A stretch of DNA of 64,000 bases from Weissella ceti (GCF_018394055.1 NZ_CP074441.1:992001-1056000), one strand, 5' to 3'; positions 34,528 to 43,602 are shown, numbered from the stretch's first letter. Program-made: numbers and translations. Notes: generated by a model from the sequence alone, not told the origin.

Positions 34528-35886
34528 TTAACGTGGCAAAAAACGTAATCCTTTAGGATAAAAATTCTTCATTTGGCCATTTACAAACTTACCAAATCCG
34601 ATGCCATTGCCATTAAATGTCAAGACGTGCCAACCATTATCTAGTTGACTGTCTGGCATCATGAATGTATCACCATGGACATATTGAGCCCATTGTTCGT
34701 GGCTTAATTCAGCAACGTGTTTGAACGCATTGCTTGGCATCGCTAAGGCTAATGCCAAACTAGGTTCGAAACGCTTCTTTTTGAATGTCCCCAAATGCAT
34801 CCCTGCACGCAAAACTTGTAACTTGTTTAAGTCTGGTGCATCGACGGGCAACGCATATAGTTGATCACCAAACGCATGTAACACACGATTTAGTGGTTCA
34901 ACTAATTGGTTCGCTTCAAATTCATCCCATAATTCACGTTGTTCCTTTGTCAAATTAGTCTTCGCTAATTTAGGTTCACGTGCATCACTTTCCGCTTCTG
35001 CCTTATGTAGTTTAGCCATGAAGTGTCCTTCACCCGCAACGTGGTGTGGGAACAAACGGACAGTATCAGCCAACGCAGGATTACCATCTGCCCAATCCGG
35101 ACGCCCAGCATCAACACCTTCAGGTAGATCAACAGGCACCACACTGAACTCAGGATATTCTGCTAGGAGCCAAGCAATCACTTGTTCATCTTCTTCTGGC
35201 GCAAAGGTACAAGTTGAGTAGACCAATGTTCCACCAGGTTTTAGCATGGTTACCGTATCTTCCAAAATCATCTTTTGGCGATCAGCGTTTTCCTGTGGAT
35301 AATCCGCAGTCCAATAATCAACGGCGTCATGGTCCTTACGGAACATGCCTTCCCCTGAACACGGTGCGTCTAACACAATGGTGTCAAAATATTCTGGGAA
35401 GTGCTTGGCTAATGCCGTTGCATCGTGGTTGGTTACCAGCGCGTTTTGCACCCCAAAACGCTCCATGTTTTCACTTAGAATACCGGCACGCTTACGACTG
35501 ATTTCGTTTGAAATCAACAAACCTTCTTGTTGCATAAAGGCTGCAAGGTGAGTTGATTTCCCACCTGGTGCAGCAGCCAAATCTAAGACGCGTTGTCCTG
35601 GTTTAGGTTCTGCTAACTCCGCAACAAGTTGTGCTGATGGTTCTTGTGAATAGATAACCCCTGTTGTGTGGTCCACTGAATGACCATTAACTTGGCCATA
35701 AAAACCAAAACGACTCCAAGGAATCGCTTCCCCTGAGTCGGTATCGAATGGTTCTTGATTCGCTTTCAACGGATTCACACGATAGGCTTTACTGGCCGGC
35801 TCATGAAGAGCCTTAAAAAAAGCATCTGCTTCATCACCAAGCAATTCTTGGTATTTTTCGACAAATGCATTAGGTAGAACTAACAT
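34528..35886 (-). CDS. RsmF-like rRNA (cytosine-5) methyltransferase
   Basis: SAM-dependent m5C methyltransferase of the NSUN/RsmB-F family, acting on 16S rRNA. The 452 residues show the SAM site LDLAAAPGGKSTHLA (about 103-117), the PC motif DAPCSGEGMFRKD (about 173) and the TC motif YSTCTFAPEEDEQV (about 224), with both catalytic Cys residues present. The C-terminal 150 residues form the PUA-like/RsmF-C region with the conserved LHLGTFKKKRFEPS. The start at 35886 follows GGAGG at about nine bases. The exact target base is not decided by sequence; YebU/RsmF-type is most likely. Confidence 0.85.
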   Translation of the reverse strand: MLVLPNAFVEKYQELLGDEADAFFKALHEPASKAYRVNPLKANQEPFDTDSGEAIPWSRFGFYGQVNGHSVDHTTGVIYSQEPSAQLVAELAEPKPGQRVLDLAAAPGGKSTHLAAFMQQEGLLISNEISRKRAGILSENMERFGVQNALVTNHDATALAKHFPEYFDTIVLDAPCSGEGMFRKDHDAVDYWTADYPQENADRQKMILEDTVTMLKPGGTLVYSTCTFAPEEDEQVIAWLLAEYPEFSVVPVDLPEGVDAGRPDWADGNPALADTVRLFPHHVAGEGHFMAKLHKAEAESDAREPKLAKTNLTKEQRELWDEFEANQLVEPLNRVLHAFGDQLYALPVDAPDLNKLQVLRAGMHLGTFKKKRFEPSLALALAMPSNAFKHVAELSHEQWAQYVHGDTFMMPDSQLDNGWHVLTFNGNGIGFGKFVNGQMKNFYPKGLRFLPR

Positions 35887-36148
35887 GCCAGACCTCCTTT
35901 AAACGTGAATTCTTACTCCATATTTTACCATAAGCCCCTTGTTTTCGGCACATTTGCTATGCAAATAAAAGCAATAAATCATAATCACAACTATACCAAT
36001 CGTTTGGTTTTGATATCTTTTTTTCTAAATACATTTTGAGTATACAAAAAGCTCCCCAAAACATTTGTTCCAAGTAGCTGATTCAATGGGGATTTCGATA
36101 AAACTTTCACGAGTTAAATCGCTCATTTTTTAGATATTAACCTGCGCA
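35887..36148. other. Intergenic, no gene seen
   Basis: AT-rich. A weak hairpin near 36050-36105 (TCCCC / GGGGA arms, U-run on the minus strand) could terminate the small gene at 36149. Nothing else is supported. Confidence 0.4.
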
Positions 36149-36320
36149 TTATTTTTCTGGAATTAATTTGCGTACAATTACATTCACTGTAAATCCACTG
36201 ATAAAAGCCAACAATACTAACAAGCCAAATGACATTTGATCGAATAGCATCGTCATCATCCCCAAACTGATAATCGTTCCTAAGGCAGAACCAATCATGT
36301 TTACATATTGCTTTTTCATT
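36149..36320 (-). pseudogene. Small membrane protein gene with an apparent one-base frameshift
   Basis: A good start (36320, AAGGAG nine bases upstream) opens MKKQYVK, then leaves frame. The next frame from ATG 36298 reads MIGSALGTIISLGMM and ends KLIPEK at 36149, but that ATG has no ribosome site. Removing one A from the run of four at about 36299-36302 gives a 56-residue protein that aligns without gaps to the intact paralogue at 39297-39467, including GT at 14-15 and the C-terminal K-x-IPEK. It is therefore a frameshifted copy, a sequencing error, or a case of +1 frameshifting. Confidence 0.6.
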
Positions 36321-36387
36321 TCTATTTCTCCTTCATCCGCTTAATGATATGACGTATTTTTATCCTGTCGTCAATGCTCACATCGAA

Positions 36388-37692
36388 CTAGTCCAATTGT
36401 TTAAAATGATGACTAGGCGTTAAATCTGTATAAATATGTTCTACTTTGAAGATATTTACCATAGACGAGGTCACACGAACGCCAATTTTATTTTCAGGCA
36501 GAATATAAGTCTTTAGATTAAATAACCCATTACGGACAATAAGGCCAAATCGGGTCGTTTTCATTGTCGTAATTGCAGGTCCAATCAACAGACCAAACAA
36601 AATCAAAGCACTAATGTACGTCCAAATTGCCAAACCAAAATACAACATCCCTACCAACAAGACGACTAGAAGGCCAGCTGTATAAATAATTTTCGACAGC
36701 GTCACATGCAGCGGTATACGCTCAAAGGTATGGGTATATGCCGGCACATACTTCTCTAACAATCCATTCACTTGAGCTACTTTAACATACGGAAAGAGTG
36801 TATTTTTCGTTTGCGTGCCACCCTCAGTGTCTGCATCATTCATAACTGCTGACACTGTACATAATCCCAACATGCGCATGCCTAGGGACTGTTCTACCAT
36901 AATGCCATTGATATTCGTCTTTTCAATGATATGCTGATCACTATCAATTAGTCCGTTTTTCACCACAAAACGTCCCTGAATATCATAAATTTCGAATTGA
37001 ATATATCTGAAAAATTGCAGAATAATTGTTCCTACGGGTAATACCAGTAACAAAAGCACACCGATTATCTTAATATCAATGTGTATTGGTAGATACTTCA
37101 TCCATGGTTCAATAAATTCGATTCCCTGAATAAGCACGGGGATAATCAAGAAATAATTAGCGGAAACTAATGCCGTTAGGACAATTTTATTCCATGTAAC
37201 GTTTACCTCTTGGATTCTATAGATACTAATATTTTCCACAGCTTCATCAACCGCATCTGAAACTTTAATATGCTTAGTCAATAAACTAATTTGTTCTGCA
37301 GACAGTGCTGCAAACTCAATGGGTTCTTGGTCTTCACCATTTTTAAAGTTAATAACTAATCCTTCAACACCTACTATTTTCTGTAACCAATTACTGGTCA
37401 CACGATAATTTACGATTCCTTGATTTTTAGAAATATTAATCGTACTGACATCTAAAATGCCGTAATTCACATGAATGTCATTGTTGACGATTGCATAGGT
37501 CGTATTGAAATATCCCAATACAAACCGTACTAATGCAATGATCACCATTAATATCATTAAACACATTAAGAAAAACGGTTGATGTAACCACTTATTTAAA
37601 AAAATATATAGTGGAAACAAAGCAAACAATGCCCAAGCTAGGTCTTTTGTCTGCACGATAAAATATAACGGCGATTGTCTCTTAGCACTCAT
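36388..37692 (-). CDS. bPH2 domain membrane protein, YdbT-like
   Basis: 434 residues with several hydrophobic helices (pairs near 20-60, 170-230 and 340-385) alternating with three bacterial PH-like (bPH2, DUF304) segments of the form YGILDVSTINISKNQGIV, YDIQGRFVVKNGL and NGLFNLKTYILPENKIGV. The start at 37692 (MSAKRQS) follows AGAGGTACAATC and forms an ATGA overlap with the partner gene, so the two are coupled. The Bacillus homologues YdbS-YdbT are implicated in protection against some bacteriocins; whether this holds here is unknown. No catalytic residues are seen. Confidence 0.8.
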   Translation of the reverse strand: MSAKRQSPLYFIVQTKDLAWALFALFPLYIFLNKWLHQPFFLMCLMILMVIIALVRFVLGYFNTTYAIVNNDIHVNYGILDVSTINISKNQGIVNYRVTSNWLQKIVGVEGLVINFKNGEDQEPIEFAALSAEQISLLTKHIKVSDAVDEAVENISIYRIQEVNVTWNKIVLTALVSANYFLIIPVLIQGIEFIEPWMKYLPIHIDIKIIGVLLLLVLPVGTIILQFFRYIQFEIYDIQGRFVVKNGLIDSDQHIIEKTNINGIMVEQSLGMRMLGLCTVSAVMNDADTEGGTQTKNTLFPYVKVAQVNGLLEKYVPAYTHTFERIPLHVTLSKIIYTAGLLVVLLVGMLYFGLAIWTYISALILFGLLIGPAITTMKTTRFGLIVRNGLFNLKTYILPENKIGVRVTSSMVNIFKVEHIYTDLTPSHHFKQLD

Positions 37693-38144
37693 GATTGTAC
37701 CTCTGAGATAACTTGCGTAATATCTTGCCACTTTTCGACTAATGGTTCACCTACCCCTGTTGCAATCCCGTGTACAGCGTAAGCTTTCGCTGATGTTTGA
37801 ATCTCAAGAGTCATTAGATCAACGTTCTTTTGTAGAATATTTTGTTTTTTAATTGTGGCGTAAACCTTTTCTAACGGAATTGCGATTTCGCGATAATATA
37901 GTCTTCCTTTTCGGATAACCACTTTTTCACTATCAATCGTTACTGACGTATTTCTAACATACGCTTGAGCATATATCGTCATCCATCCAAAAAGTAAGAC
38001 TACAAAAACAACAAACACACCCATATATTTTTCCAAACCAAAACACCATATTGTAAATATGCCTCCTACTAACAGGGCGACATTTTCCACGATATTCATC
38101 CAGAACTTATACTTCATATAATTATTATGTACATTTAAAATCAT
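37689..38144 (-). CDS. bPH2 domain membrane protein, YdbS-like
   Basis: 151 residues: two close hydrophobic helices (about 17-60), then one bPH2 domain with RKGRLYYREIAIPLEKV. The start at 38144 (MILNVHNN) follows GGGAGAAAACA; the frame could open at 38168 but without a ribosome site. It is coupled through ATGA to the YdbT-like gene and probably forms a membrane complex with it. Confidence 0.78.
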   Translation of the reverse strand: MILNVHNNYMKYKFWMNIVENVALLVGGIFTIWCFGLEKYMGVFVVFVVLLFGWMTIYAQAYVRNTSVTIDSEKVVIRKGRLYYREIAIPLEKVYATIKKQNILQKNVDLMTLEIQTSAKAYAVHGIATGVGEPLVEKWQDITQVISEVQS

Positions 38145-38329
38145 TGTTTTCTCCCTAATTTGATACACGATATTAAACGTTTAAATATTAGCACTAGATT
38201 TACAATCCTTCAAGAAGGCTCACCTACGCTAATTAGGCGATATATCCACTTAATTCCTACGCCTATCATGTTTAAAACGATTTAAGATTTAAACGTAAAA
38301 ATCTGATTTTTAATACTTTTAAGAAAAGC

Positions 38330-38338
38330 TGATATACT
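38330..38338 (+). promoter_or_regulatory. Extended -10 promoter for the unknown gene at 38409
   Basis: TGA followed by TATACT (38333-38338); no strong -35. An ATG at 38340 lies right behind it and so cannot be the start. The leader then has a hairpin (about 38357-38384, ACGGCCTT / AAGGTCGT). Confidence 0.5.
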
Positions 38339-38408
38339 AATGAAATACAAAAAATTGACGGCCTTATTTCTTACAGAAGGTCGTTTCAAAATTGGGAGAC
38401 TAAGCGAC

Positions 38409-39170
38409 ATGGATACGCAAAACGAAATGGATTTTTCAGATATTAAAAATATAATCATCAATAGCACACCTTATTTTGATATCAAAACATTGTTTAATCA
38501 TCATGAACCAGACCCCATCAATCGTCGACTTATGTACAGTGCTGAACCCCACGCAACATTACGTGGATCATTCATGGGTACACATACAACTGACCGAGAA
38601 CTCTGGCCATTTTATCCAGCATTGGGCTGGTTAGCACAAGACGACATCAACGCTGGTGATACCGCTTCTTCATTCCGTACTCTATTTCATCACGTTCTAT
38701 CTCAATCAGAAAACAAGGATAGCATCCTTCAGTCAATTGATGGTTTCAACCCTAATGAAAAACTTGAGAATCAATATGATTTACTCGTGGATAAATATGC
38801 TGAATTTGATTGGATTAGCGATAATCTGGATCGTTTCCGTCATTACGTGAGTTTAGTCGATACGCTGGGTAATATTGTTGTTTGGGATCGCATCTTTAAC
38901 AAGGTCCGTGGGTTTGATTTTTCAACCGCAGATAATTTCCCACTATCTCTTGTCCAATACCAAGAGGAATTCTATGCAGACAATCCAACTGGTTGGCAAC
39001 AGTTCATTACAGACAACCAATTAACCATGTACGTTAACGACGATTACTCAGTCGATGTTTTCTCAGACAATCCACTACCAAAAACAAGTGCAGAATTTGG
39101 TGCTTATCTTGACTGGATTACACCTAAAATGATGCAACGAAACGACGAAGTCATTGCTTTATTAGCCTAA
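38409..39170 (+). CDS. Conserved-looking soluble protein, unknown
   Basis: 253 residues from ATG 38409 (MDTQNEMDF), chosen because GGGAGA lies 9 bases upstream and the longer frame begins inside the promoter. It is acidic, rich in Asp, Phe and Trp, with no signal peptide or membrane helix. Striking segments include HHEPDPINRR, GWLAQDDINAGDTASSF, DNLDRFRHYVS and a C-terminal AYLDWITPKMMQ. I do not recognise the family. It stands alone between its own promoter and terminator and diverges from the bPH2 pair. Confidence 0.65.
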   Translation: MDTQNEMDFSDIKNIIINSTPYFDIKTLFNHHEPDPINRRLMYSAEPHATLRGSFMGTHTTDRELWPFYPALGWLAQDDINAGDTASSFRTLFHHVLSQSENKDSILQSIDGFNPNEKLENQYDLLVDKYAEFDWISDNLDRFRHYVSLVDTLGNIVVWDRIFNKVRGFDFSTADNFPLSLVQYQEEFYADNPTGWQQFITDNQLTMYVNDDYSVDVFSDNPLPKTSAEFGAYLDWITPKMMQRNDEVIALLA

Positions 39171-39206
39171 ATATTTGGCTGAATGATCGAAATTCACTAT
39201 AAACGC

Positions 39207-39256
39207 AAAAAGGTAACTAATCACACTTATTGTCGTGTAGCTAGTTACCTTTTTTA
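39207..39256. terminator. Terminator, probably bidirectional
   Basis: AAAAAGGTAACTA and TAGTTACCTTTTTT form a 12-13 bp stem around a 24-base loop, between convergent genes. Confidence 0.75.
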
Positions 39257-39296
39257 TTTTGCTCATTTCTTATTCTTGTGCGATTATGTACGTTAA

Positions 39297-39467
39297 TTAA
39301 TCTTTTTCAGGAATAAATTTGTATAAAATATACCCAATAATGTATCCAATTACGCCACCTATGGCTAATTTTTCCCAGAACATACCTTCTCCGAAAAATT
39401 GTCCCATCATGATTCCTAACACTGTTCCCACAGCTGCAATCAGTAACGTCTTATAATTTTTATCCAT
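39297..39467 (-). CDS. Small integral membrane protein, intact paralogue
   Basis: 56 residues from ATG 39467, with GGAGG eight to nine bases upstream. It starts MDKNYKTLLIAAVGTVLG, has two hydrophobic segments (about 7-22 and 32-50) and ends with YKFIPEKD. It aligns end to end with the frameshifted copy at 36149. It is too short for most gene callers. The function is unknown. Confidence 0.7.
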   Translation of the reverse strand: MDKNYKTLLIAAVGTVLGIMMGQFFGEGMFWEKLAIGGVIGYIIGYILYKFIPEKD

Positions 39468-39538
39468 TGAAATATCCTCCCTAAATAGACATCCTCAGAA
39501 ACATGTTCATTATATCACATTAATTTATCCCAACAAAA

Positions 39539-39563
39539 AACACCAACATTGATGTTGGTGTTT
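39539..39563 (-). terminator. Terminator of the DUF4097 gene
   Basis: AACACCAACAT / ATGTTGGTGTT stem with a two-base loop, then U residues on the minus strand. Confidence 0.85.
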
Positions 39564-39567
39564 CGTA

Positions 39568-40515
39568 TTATTTCATGTCATACAACTTGATTTCACCATC
39601 ACGAAGGTTAATCTTTAGGGCATCTTCTTGCTTACCCTTTTTGTACTTGTTTTGCGCACGGGCCTTTTCTTGCTTCTTACGGGCCTTTTCTTGTTCTTTC
39701 TTGTTATCGATATCTAATTCGTTCTTATAGTCGTAGAAAGGATTGTTTTCATCTAGATATGCATCTTCTTCGCTAGACTTTGTTACATAAACGAACGCTT
39801 CTTCAAACTTACCTGTTTCAAGTTGTAGACCTGGTGCAGTTACACTTGAAAGTGAAACATTTCCATCACGGAGCTCAATGTTACTTGCTTCAGCAAGTGT
39901 CACAAATGATCCGTAAACATAAGCATCACGACCCGTTACCTTCAACTTGTCCAACTTAACATCGTCGAATGATAGACGACCGTCCTTAGTTGTCATCGTT
40001 AGTGATTCCCCAGTGAATTCGCTCAAGTTCGCACCACCACGACCAGAAGTTACTTTTGTGTGCTTAACGTTAAGTCCTTGCACAATAACACCACCATCAT
40101 CCATTGTTAGATTCAAGTTTTCTAACTTAGTCCCAGCAGGTACGGTAATCTTCGCTGAGTATTCAAACGCTTCTGGCGTTGATAGGAAAGCACCACGTAC
40201 CAATCCTTCATTCTTTACAGCTTCAACTGAAAGTACATCACCCTTTTGGGTAGCAGATGCCTTTTGATTGTCAACTGACCAGCTAGTCACTGACCCTTCA
40301 GATCCTTCGACAATACGCACAACACCTGAATTCGCATTCACGTTAATTGTTTTAATATTGTCGAACTTTTGTTCTGTCTTCTTAACGTCAACCAACTTCA
40401 CACCACGGTCCCAACTGAAGTCAAAGTTCGATTGACCAACTGTTGTGACCATCATAGCTGCCCCAGCTACAAATAATACCCCACCAAGAATAAGCGGCTT
40501 CTTTAATTTAAACAT
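39568..40515 (-). CDS. DUF4097 (LiaG-like) envelope protein
   Basis: 315 residues: an N-terminal membrane anchor (about 8-25), then a repetitive beta-helix-like domain of the DUF4097/LiaG type, with short periodic strands such as GVVRIVEG, GGVIVQGLNV and DGRLSFDDV. A highly charged Lys/Glu/Gln-rich stretch near 270-300 precedes a final DGEIKLYDMK. The protein is probably outside the membrane. It overlaps the DUF1700 gene by one base (TAATG). PadR-DUF1700-DUF4097 cassettes are common in Firmicutes and are often tied to envelope stress. Confidence 0.8.
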   Translation of the reverse strand: MFKLKKPLILGGVLFVAGAAMMVTTVGQSNFDFSWDRGVKLVDVKKTEQKFDNIKTINVNANSGVVRIVEGSEGSVTSWSVDNQKASATQKGDVLSVEAVKNEGLVRGAFLSTPEAFEYSAKITVPAGTKLENLNLTMDDGGVIVQGLNVKHTKVTSGRGGANLSEFTGESLTMTTKDGRLSFDDVKLDKLKVTGRDAYVYGSFVTLAEASNIELRDGNVSLSSVTAPGLQLETGKFEEAFVYVTKSSEEDAYLDENNPFYDYKNELDIDNKKEQEKARKKQEKARAQNKYKKGKQEDALKINLRDGEIKLYDMK

Positions 40516-41147
40516 TAGTTTTGCCCTCCTTGCATAGGTGCATTATCACGACGTGATACGAAACGACGTCCAATCCACTTCATGAATTGCACAAAGACAT
40601 CAAACAACCATTGTGTTAGGTTCAAGACGATTGGTGTCATCATGATTGTCAAACCAGTCATCAATAGACCTAGACCCATGAAGAAAATACCAGTTGGTAC
40701 TGATTGACCAATCAACATACCACCAAAGACCAATGAACCCACTCCACCAGCTAGAACACCAACAACCATCGCATAGATGCCAAATAGTGCCGCGACAAAG
40801 AAAAATAATCCTAGTCCCAACATCAATAGAACACCAATTGCCACTGGAATTAGAATTGGACTAGCAAATAGACCTAATACAATCAACCACAACATACGTG
40901 TACGTTGCTTTGTGCGTTGTTGGGGTGTCACTTCTTCTGATACCGGCGCATCATCCATGTCCATGAAGTATTCCAAACGGATTGTACGAGCAAATTGCTT
41001 AGGCGTTCCATACTTAGCTTCTACATCTTCTAGTGACATACCAGATTCAATGACTTGCTCATTGTAAAATTGCAGCATTTCTTCTTGTTCTGCTGCTGGT
41101 ACACCATTTAGATAGCTTTTTACTTCATTAAAATATTGATCAATCAT
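40515..41147 (-). CDS. DUF1700 membrane protein
   Basis: 210 residues from ATG 41147, nine bases past GGAGG. The opening MIDQYFNEVKSYL, then NEQVIESGMSLEDVEAKYGTPKQFA, is the conserved DUF1700 cytoplasmic head; three to four hydrophobic helices follow (about 85-185), then a basic C-terminus. It overlaps the padR stop and the DUF4097 start, so the three genes are coupled. By analogy it may transmit a membrane signal; this is inference. Confidence 0.82.
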   Translation of the reverse strand: MIDQYFNEVKSYLNGVPAAEQEEMLQFYNEQVIESGMSLEDVEAKYGTPKQFARTIRLEYFMDMDDAPVSEEVTPQQRTKQRTRMLWLIVLGLFASPILIPVAIGVLLMLGLGLFFFVAALFGIYAMVVGVLAGGVGSLVFGGMLIGQSVPTGIFFMGLGLLMTGLTIMMTPIVLNLTQWLFDVFVQFMKWIGRRFVSRRDNAPMQGGQN

Positions 41148-41460
41148 TTTGCTCATCCTCCAACAACAATGTATTCACAGATGCACGGAAACTTGTCCAT
41201 GCAGTCTTAATTTCGGCCAAATGGGCACGACCTTCTTCGGTAATCTGGTAATAACGACGGATACGCCCTTCATAAGGTTCATCGTAATTAATCAGATAAT
41301 TATTTTTCTTCAAACGACGTAATACTGGGTACATCGTTGATTCACTAACATTCATATGTTCTTGCATAGTCTTGGTAATCACATAACCATATGTGTCTTC
41401 TTTAGCCAAAATAGCCAAGACGGTACCATCAAGCACGACTGTTGGGACTTGAATATCCAT
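41140..41460 (-). CDS. PadR family transcription regulator
   Basis: 106 residues with the PadR winged helix: LDGTVLAILAKEDTYGYVI, STMYPVLRRLKKNNYL (recognition helix about 45-60), GRIRRYYQITEEG and a short C-terminal dimerisation helix. The start at 41460 follows AAAGGAG; the longer frame to 41529 covers its promoter. It is probably the repressor of its own operon with DUF1700 and DUF4097, through the palindrome at 41499-41509. Confidence 0.88.
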   Translation of the reverse strand: MDIQVPTVVLDGTVLAILAKEDTYGYVITKTMQEHMNVSESTMYPVLRRLKKNNYLINYDEPYEGRIRRYYQITEEGRAHLAEIKTAWTSFRASVNTLLLEDEQND

Positions 41461-41494
41461 AAGCGCTCCTTTAATACTGTTTTCTATATAACAT

Positions 41495-41523
41495 ATAGTA
41501 CACCGTGTATAGTAGTGGGTCAA
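41495..41523 (-). promoter_or_regulatory. padR operon promoter with overlapping palindrome
   Basis: TTGACC (41523-41518), a 17-base spacer and TACTAT (41500-41495). TACACCGTGTA (41499-41509) is a perfect dyad across the spacer/-10 junction, suited to PadR autorepression. Confidence 0.65.
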
Positions 41524-41562
41524 GCACAATATATTTTTAATTTATATTACAGACAAAAACAT

Positions 41563-41603
41563 AAAAAAAAGACTGATGCACCAACCTAAGTTGGGCATCA
41601 GCC
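41563..41603 (-). terminator. Terminator of the aldo/keto reductase gene
   Basis: GCTGATGC / GCATCAGT outer stem and CAAC / GTTG inner stem, then a run of eight U on the minus strand. Confidence 0.85.
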
Positions 41604-41613
41604 TAAATTTATT

Positions 41614-42600
41614 TTACTTTAAAATGTTGTCAATGGCTGTCAATTCGTCAGAAGTAAATGACAAGTTTTGCATTGCCGCAATGTTGGCTTGCAAGTGCTT
41701 TGATGATGTTGCACCAAAGACCAATGACCCAACACGTGGATCCTTTAGCAACCAAGCCATCGCCATTTGAGCCAATGATTGGTTACGGTTCTTTGCCAAT
41801 TCGTTCAATTCGTTCAATTGCTTAACAGCCTTTTCAGGATCTTCAGCAATGAAGGCGTTTGAACGGTGCAATGGCATATCTGCTGGAATACCATCTAGGT
41901 AACGGTCAGTTAGCAGTCCTTCTGCCAATGGTCCGTAAGCAATCAACCCAGCATGATGTTGATCCAAGATGTCTAGCATGTTGTCCTTTTCTGCTTCACG
42001 GTTCAACATGTTGTATGACATTTGGTTACCAATAAATGGTGTGTGTAGTTCTTCAAAGATTTCAGCAATCGCTGCTGTTTGTTCAGCGTTGTAGTTTGAA
42101 ACCCCAATGTACAATGCCTTACCTTGACGAACCAACAAGTCCAAAGCTTCCGCAGTTTCGCGCAAGTTTGTGTTTGGATCCCAACGGTGTGCGTAGAAAA
42201 TATCAACGTAATCTAGGTTCATACGTTGCAATGACAAATCCAAAGCGTTTGACAATGTCTTCTTGCTTGAGAATTCACCGTATGGGCCTGGCCACATGTG
42301 GTAACCAGCCTTAGTTGTGATAACCAATTCGTTACGGTATGGCTTCAAGTCACTCTTGTAAACTGCTCCAAAAGTTTCTTCAGCTGTTCCGTTTGATGGG
42401 CCGTAGTTTGATGCATTGTCAAATGAGAAGATTCCGTTGTCGAAAGCTTCCAAGATAACACTCTTTGAATCAGCCAATGGACGTTGGTCTCCCATATTAC
42501 GCCAGAATCCCAAACTCAAGTCAGGTAAGATTAGCCCTGAATCTGAAACGCGACGGTAAGGCATTTTTTCATAACGATCTTCTTGTGCAGCATATACCAT
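41614..42600 (-). CDS. Aldo/keto reductase (AKR, YghZ/Kvbeta-like)
   Basis: NAD(P)H-dependent reductase of small carbonyls. The 328 residues form a TIM barrel with the catalytic tetrad visible: Asp in FDNASNYGP with its Tyr (about 54-58), Lys in VITTKAGYHMWPG and His in FYAHRWDPN. The NADP-binding region has YGPLAEGLLTDRYL and VFGATSSKHLQANI. The long insertion and MPYRRVSDSGL start resemble the L-glyceraldehyde 3-phosphate reductase (YghZ/GprA) group that detoxifies methylglyoxal. The natural substrate is not certain. Confidence 0.85.
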   Translation of the reverse strand: MVYAAQEDRYEKMPYRRVSDSGLILPDLSLGFWRNMGDQRPLADSKSVILEAFDNGIFSFDNASNYGPSNGTAEETFGAVYKSDLKPYRNELVITTKAGYHMWPGPYGEFSSKKTLSNALDLSLQRMNLDYVDIFYAHRWDPNTNLRETAEALDLLVRQGKALYIGVSNYNAEQTAAIAEIFEELHTPFIGNQMSYNMLNREAEKDNMLDILDQHHAGLIAYGPLAEGLLTDRYLDGIPADMPLHRSNAFIAEDPEKAVKQLNELNELAKNRNQSLAQMAMAWLLKDPRVGSLVFGATSSKHLQANIAAMQNLSFTSDELTAIDNILK

Positions 42601-42621
42601 AGTTAATATTTCCTTTTCAAT

Positions 42622-43602
42622 TTATTTGTGTAGCTTAAATGTATCGGGATCATTTTGCGCGATACGTAGCTTATCTAGTGAGATTTCTTCATGAATATCA
42701 TGAATGGCACGTCCCAAAACCGGCGCCACTGACAACACTTCTAGCTTGTCAGAACGGTTCGCATCTGAGATGGCGTTTGTGTCAGTCACAATAATCTTCG
42801 TAACATTGTCATCTGCACCCAAACGAGCACCTGCTTCATTTGAGAACACAGCATGTGTTGCCACAACATAAACTTCAGTCGCACCGTTTTCACGAACTGC
42901 CTTAGCCGTAATGGCCATACGTTCACCAGTATCAATGATGTCATCAATAATGATGGCACGACGACCAGCAACTTCACCCACAATTGCATCTGGTGATGAC
43001 GGGTTCGTACGGGCGACGTTATCATTAACCACTCCCCATGGTGCTTCCAAGAAATCGGCAAAGCGACGTGCACGACCTGCACCTGTGTGGTCAGGAGACA
43101 CAACGACTAGGTCATCCGTTAAGTTATGTTCAACGAAGTATTCCGCTAGTAATGGTGCAGCACGTAGCAAATCAACAGGGATATTAAAGAATCCTTGAAT
43201 TTGATCCGCGTGGAAATCGATTGAAATCACACGTTCTACACCATTCATTTCTAGTAATGAAGCAAGTAACTTAGCTGTGATGGCTTCACGGGCCTTAGCC
43301 TTACGGTCTGAACGTCCGTAACCATAGTAAGGGATCACAACGTTGATTGTGCGTGCTGAGGCACGGCGCAATGCATCAATTAAAATCATGATTTCCATGA
43401 AGCTATCATTGGCTTCACCAGAAATTGATGAAATCACAAAGACATCGTCTCCACGGATACTTTCCAAGACACGTTCATAGATTTCACCGTCAGAAAAAGT
43501 TTGAATTTCAACTTCCCCTAAGGCAATTCCCATCTCGCGTACCGTCGCTTCTGCTAGTTCACGGCTGACGGACAAACCAAAGACTTTTAATTTAGACTCC
43601 AC
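42622..43602 (-). CDS. prs: Ribose-phosphate pyrophosphokinase
   Basis: Makes PRPP from ribose-5-phosphate and ATP for nucleotide, histidine and tryptophan synthesis. The 326 residues hold the ATP-loop region IPYYGYGRSDRKAKAREAITAK (split here as YYGYGRSDRKAK then AREAITAK) and the PRPP-binding DDIIDTGERMA (about 218-228). Several usually invariant positions differ slightly, for example GYGRSD for GYARQD, so this may be a second, LAB-type isoform. It lies between the reductase and pyrD, each apparently with separate transcription. Confidence 0.93.
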   Translation of the reverse strand: MESKLKVFGLSVSRELAEATVREMGIALGEVEIQTFSDGEIYERVLESIRGDDVFVISSISGEANDSFMEIMILIDALRRASARTINVVIPYYGYGRSDRKAKAREAITAKLLASLLEMNGVERVISIDFHADQIQGFFNIPVDLLRAAPLLAEYFVEHNLTDDLVVVSPDHTGAGRARRFADFLEAPWGVVNDNVARTNPSSPDAIVGEVAGRRAIIIDDIIDTGERMAITAKAVRENGATEVYVVATHAVFSNEAGARLGADDNVTKIIVTDTNAISDANRSDKLEVLSVAPVLGRAIHDIHEEISLDKLRIAQNDPDTFKLHK

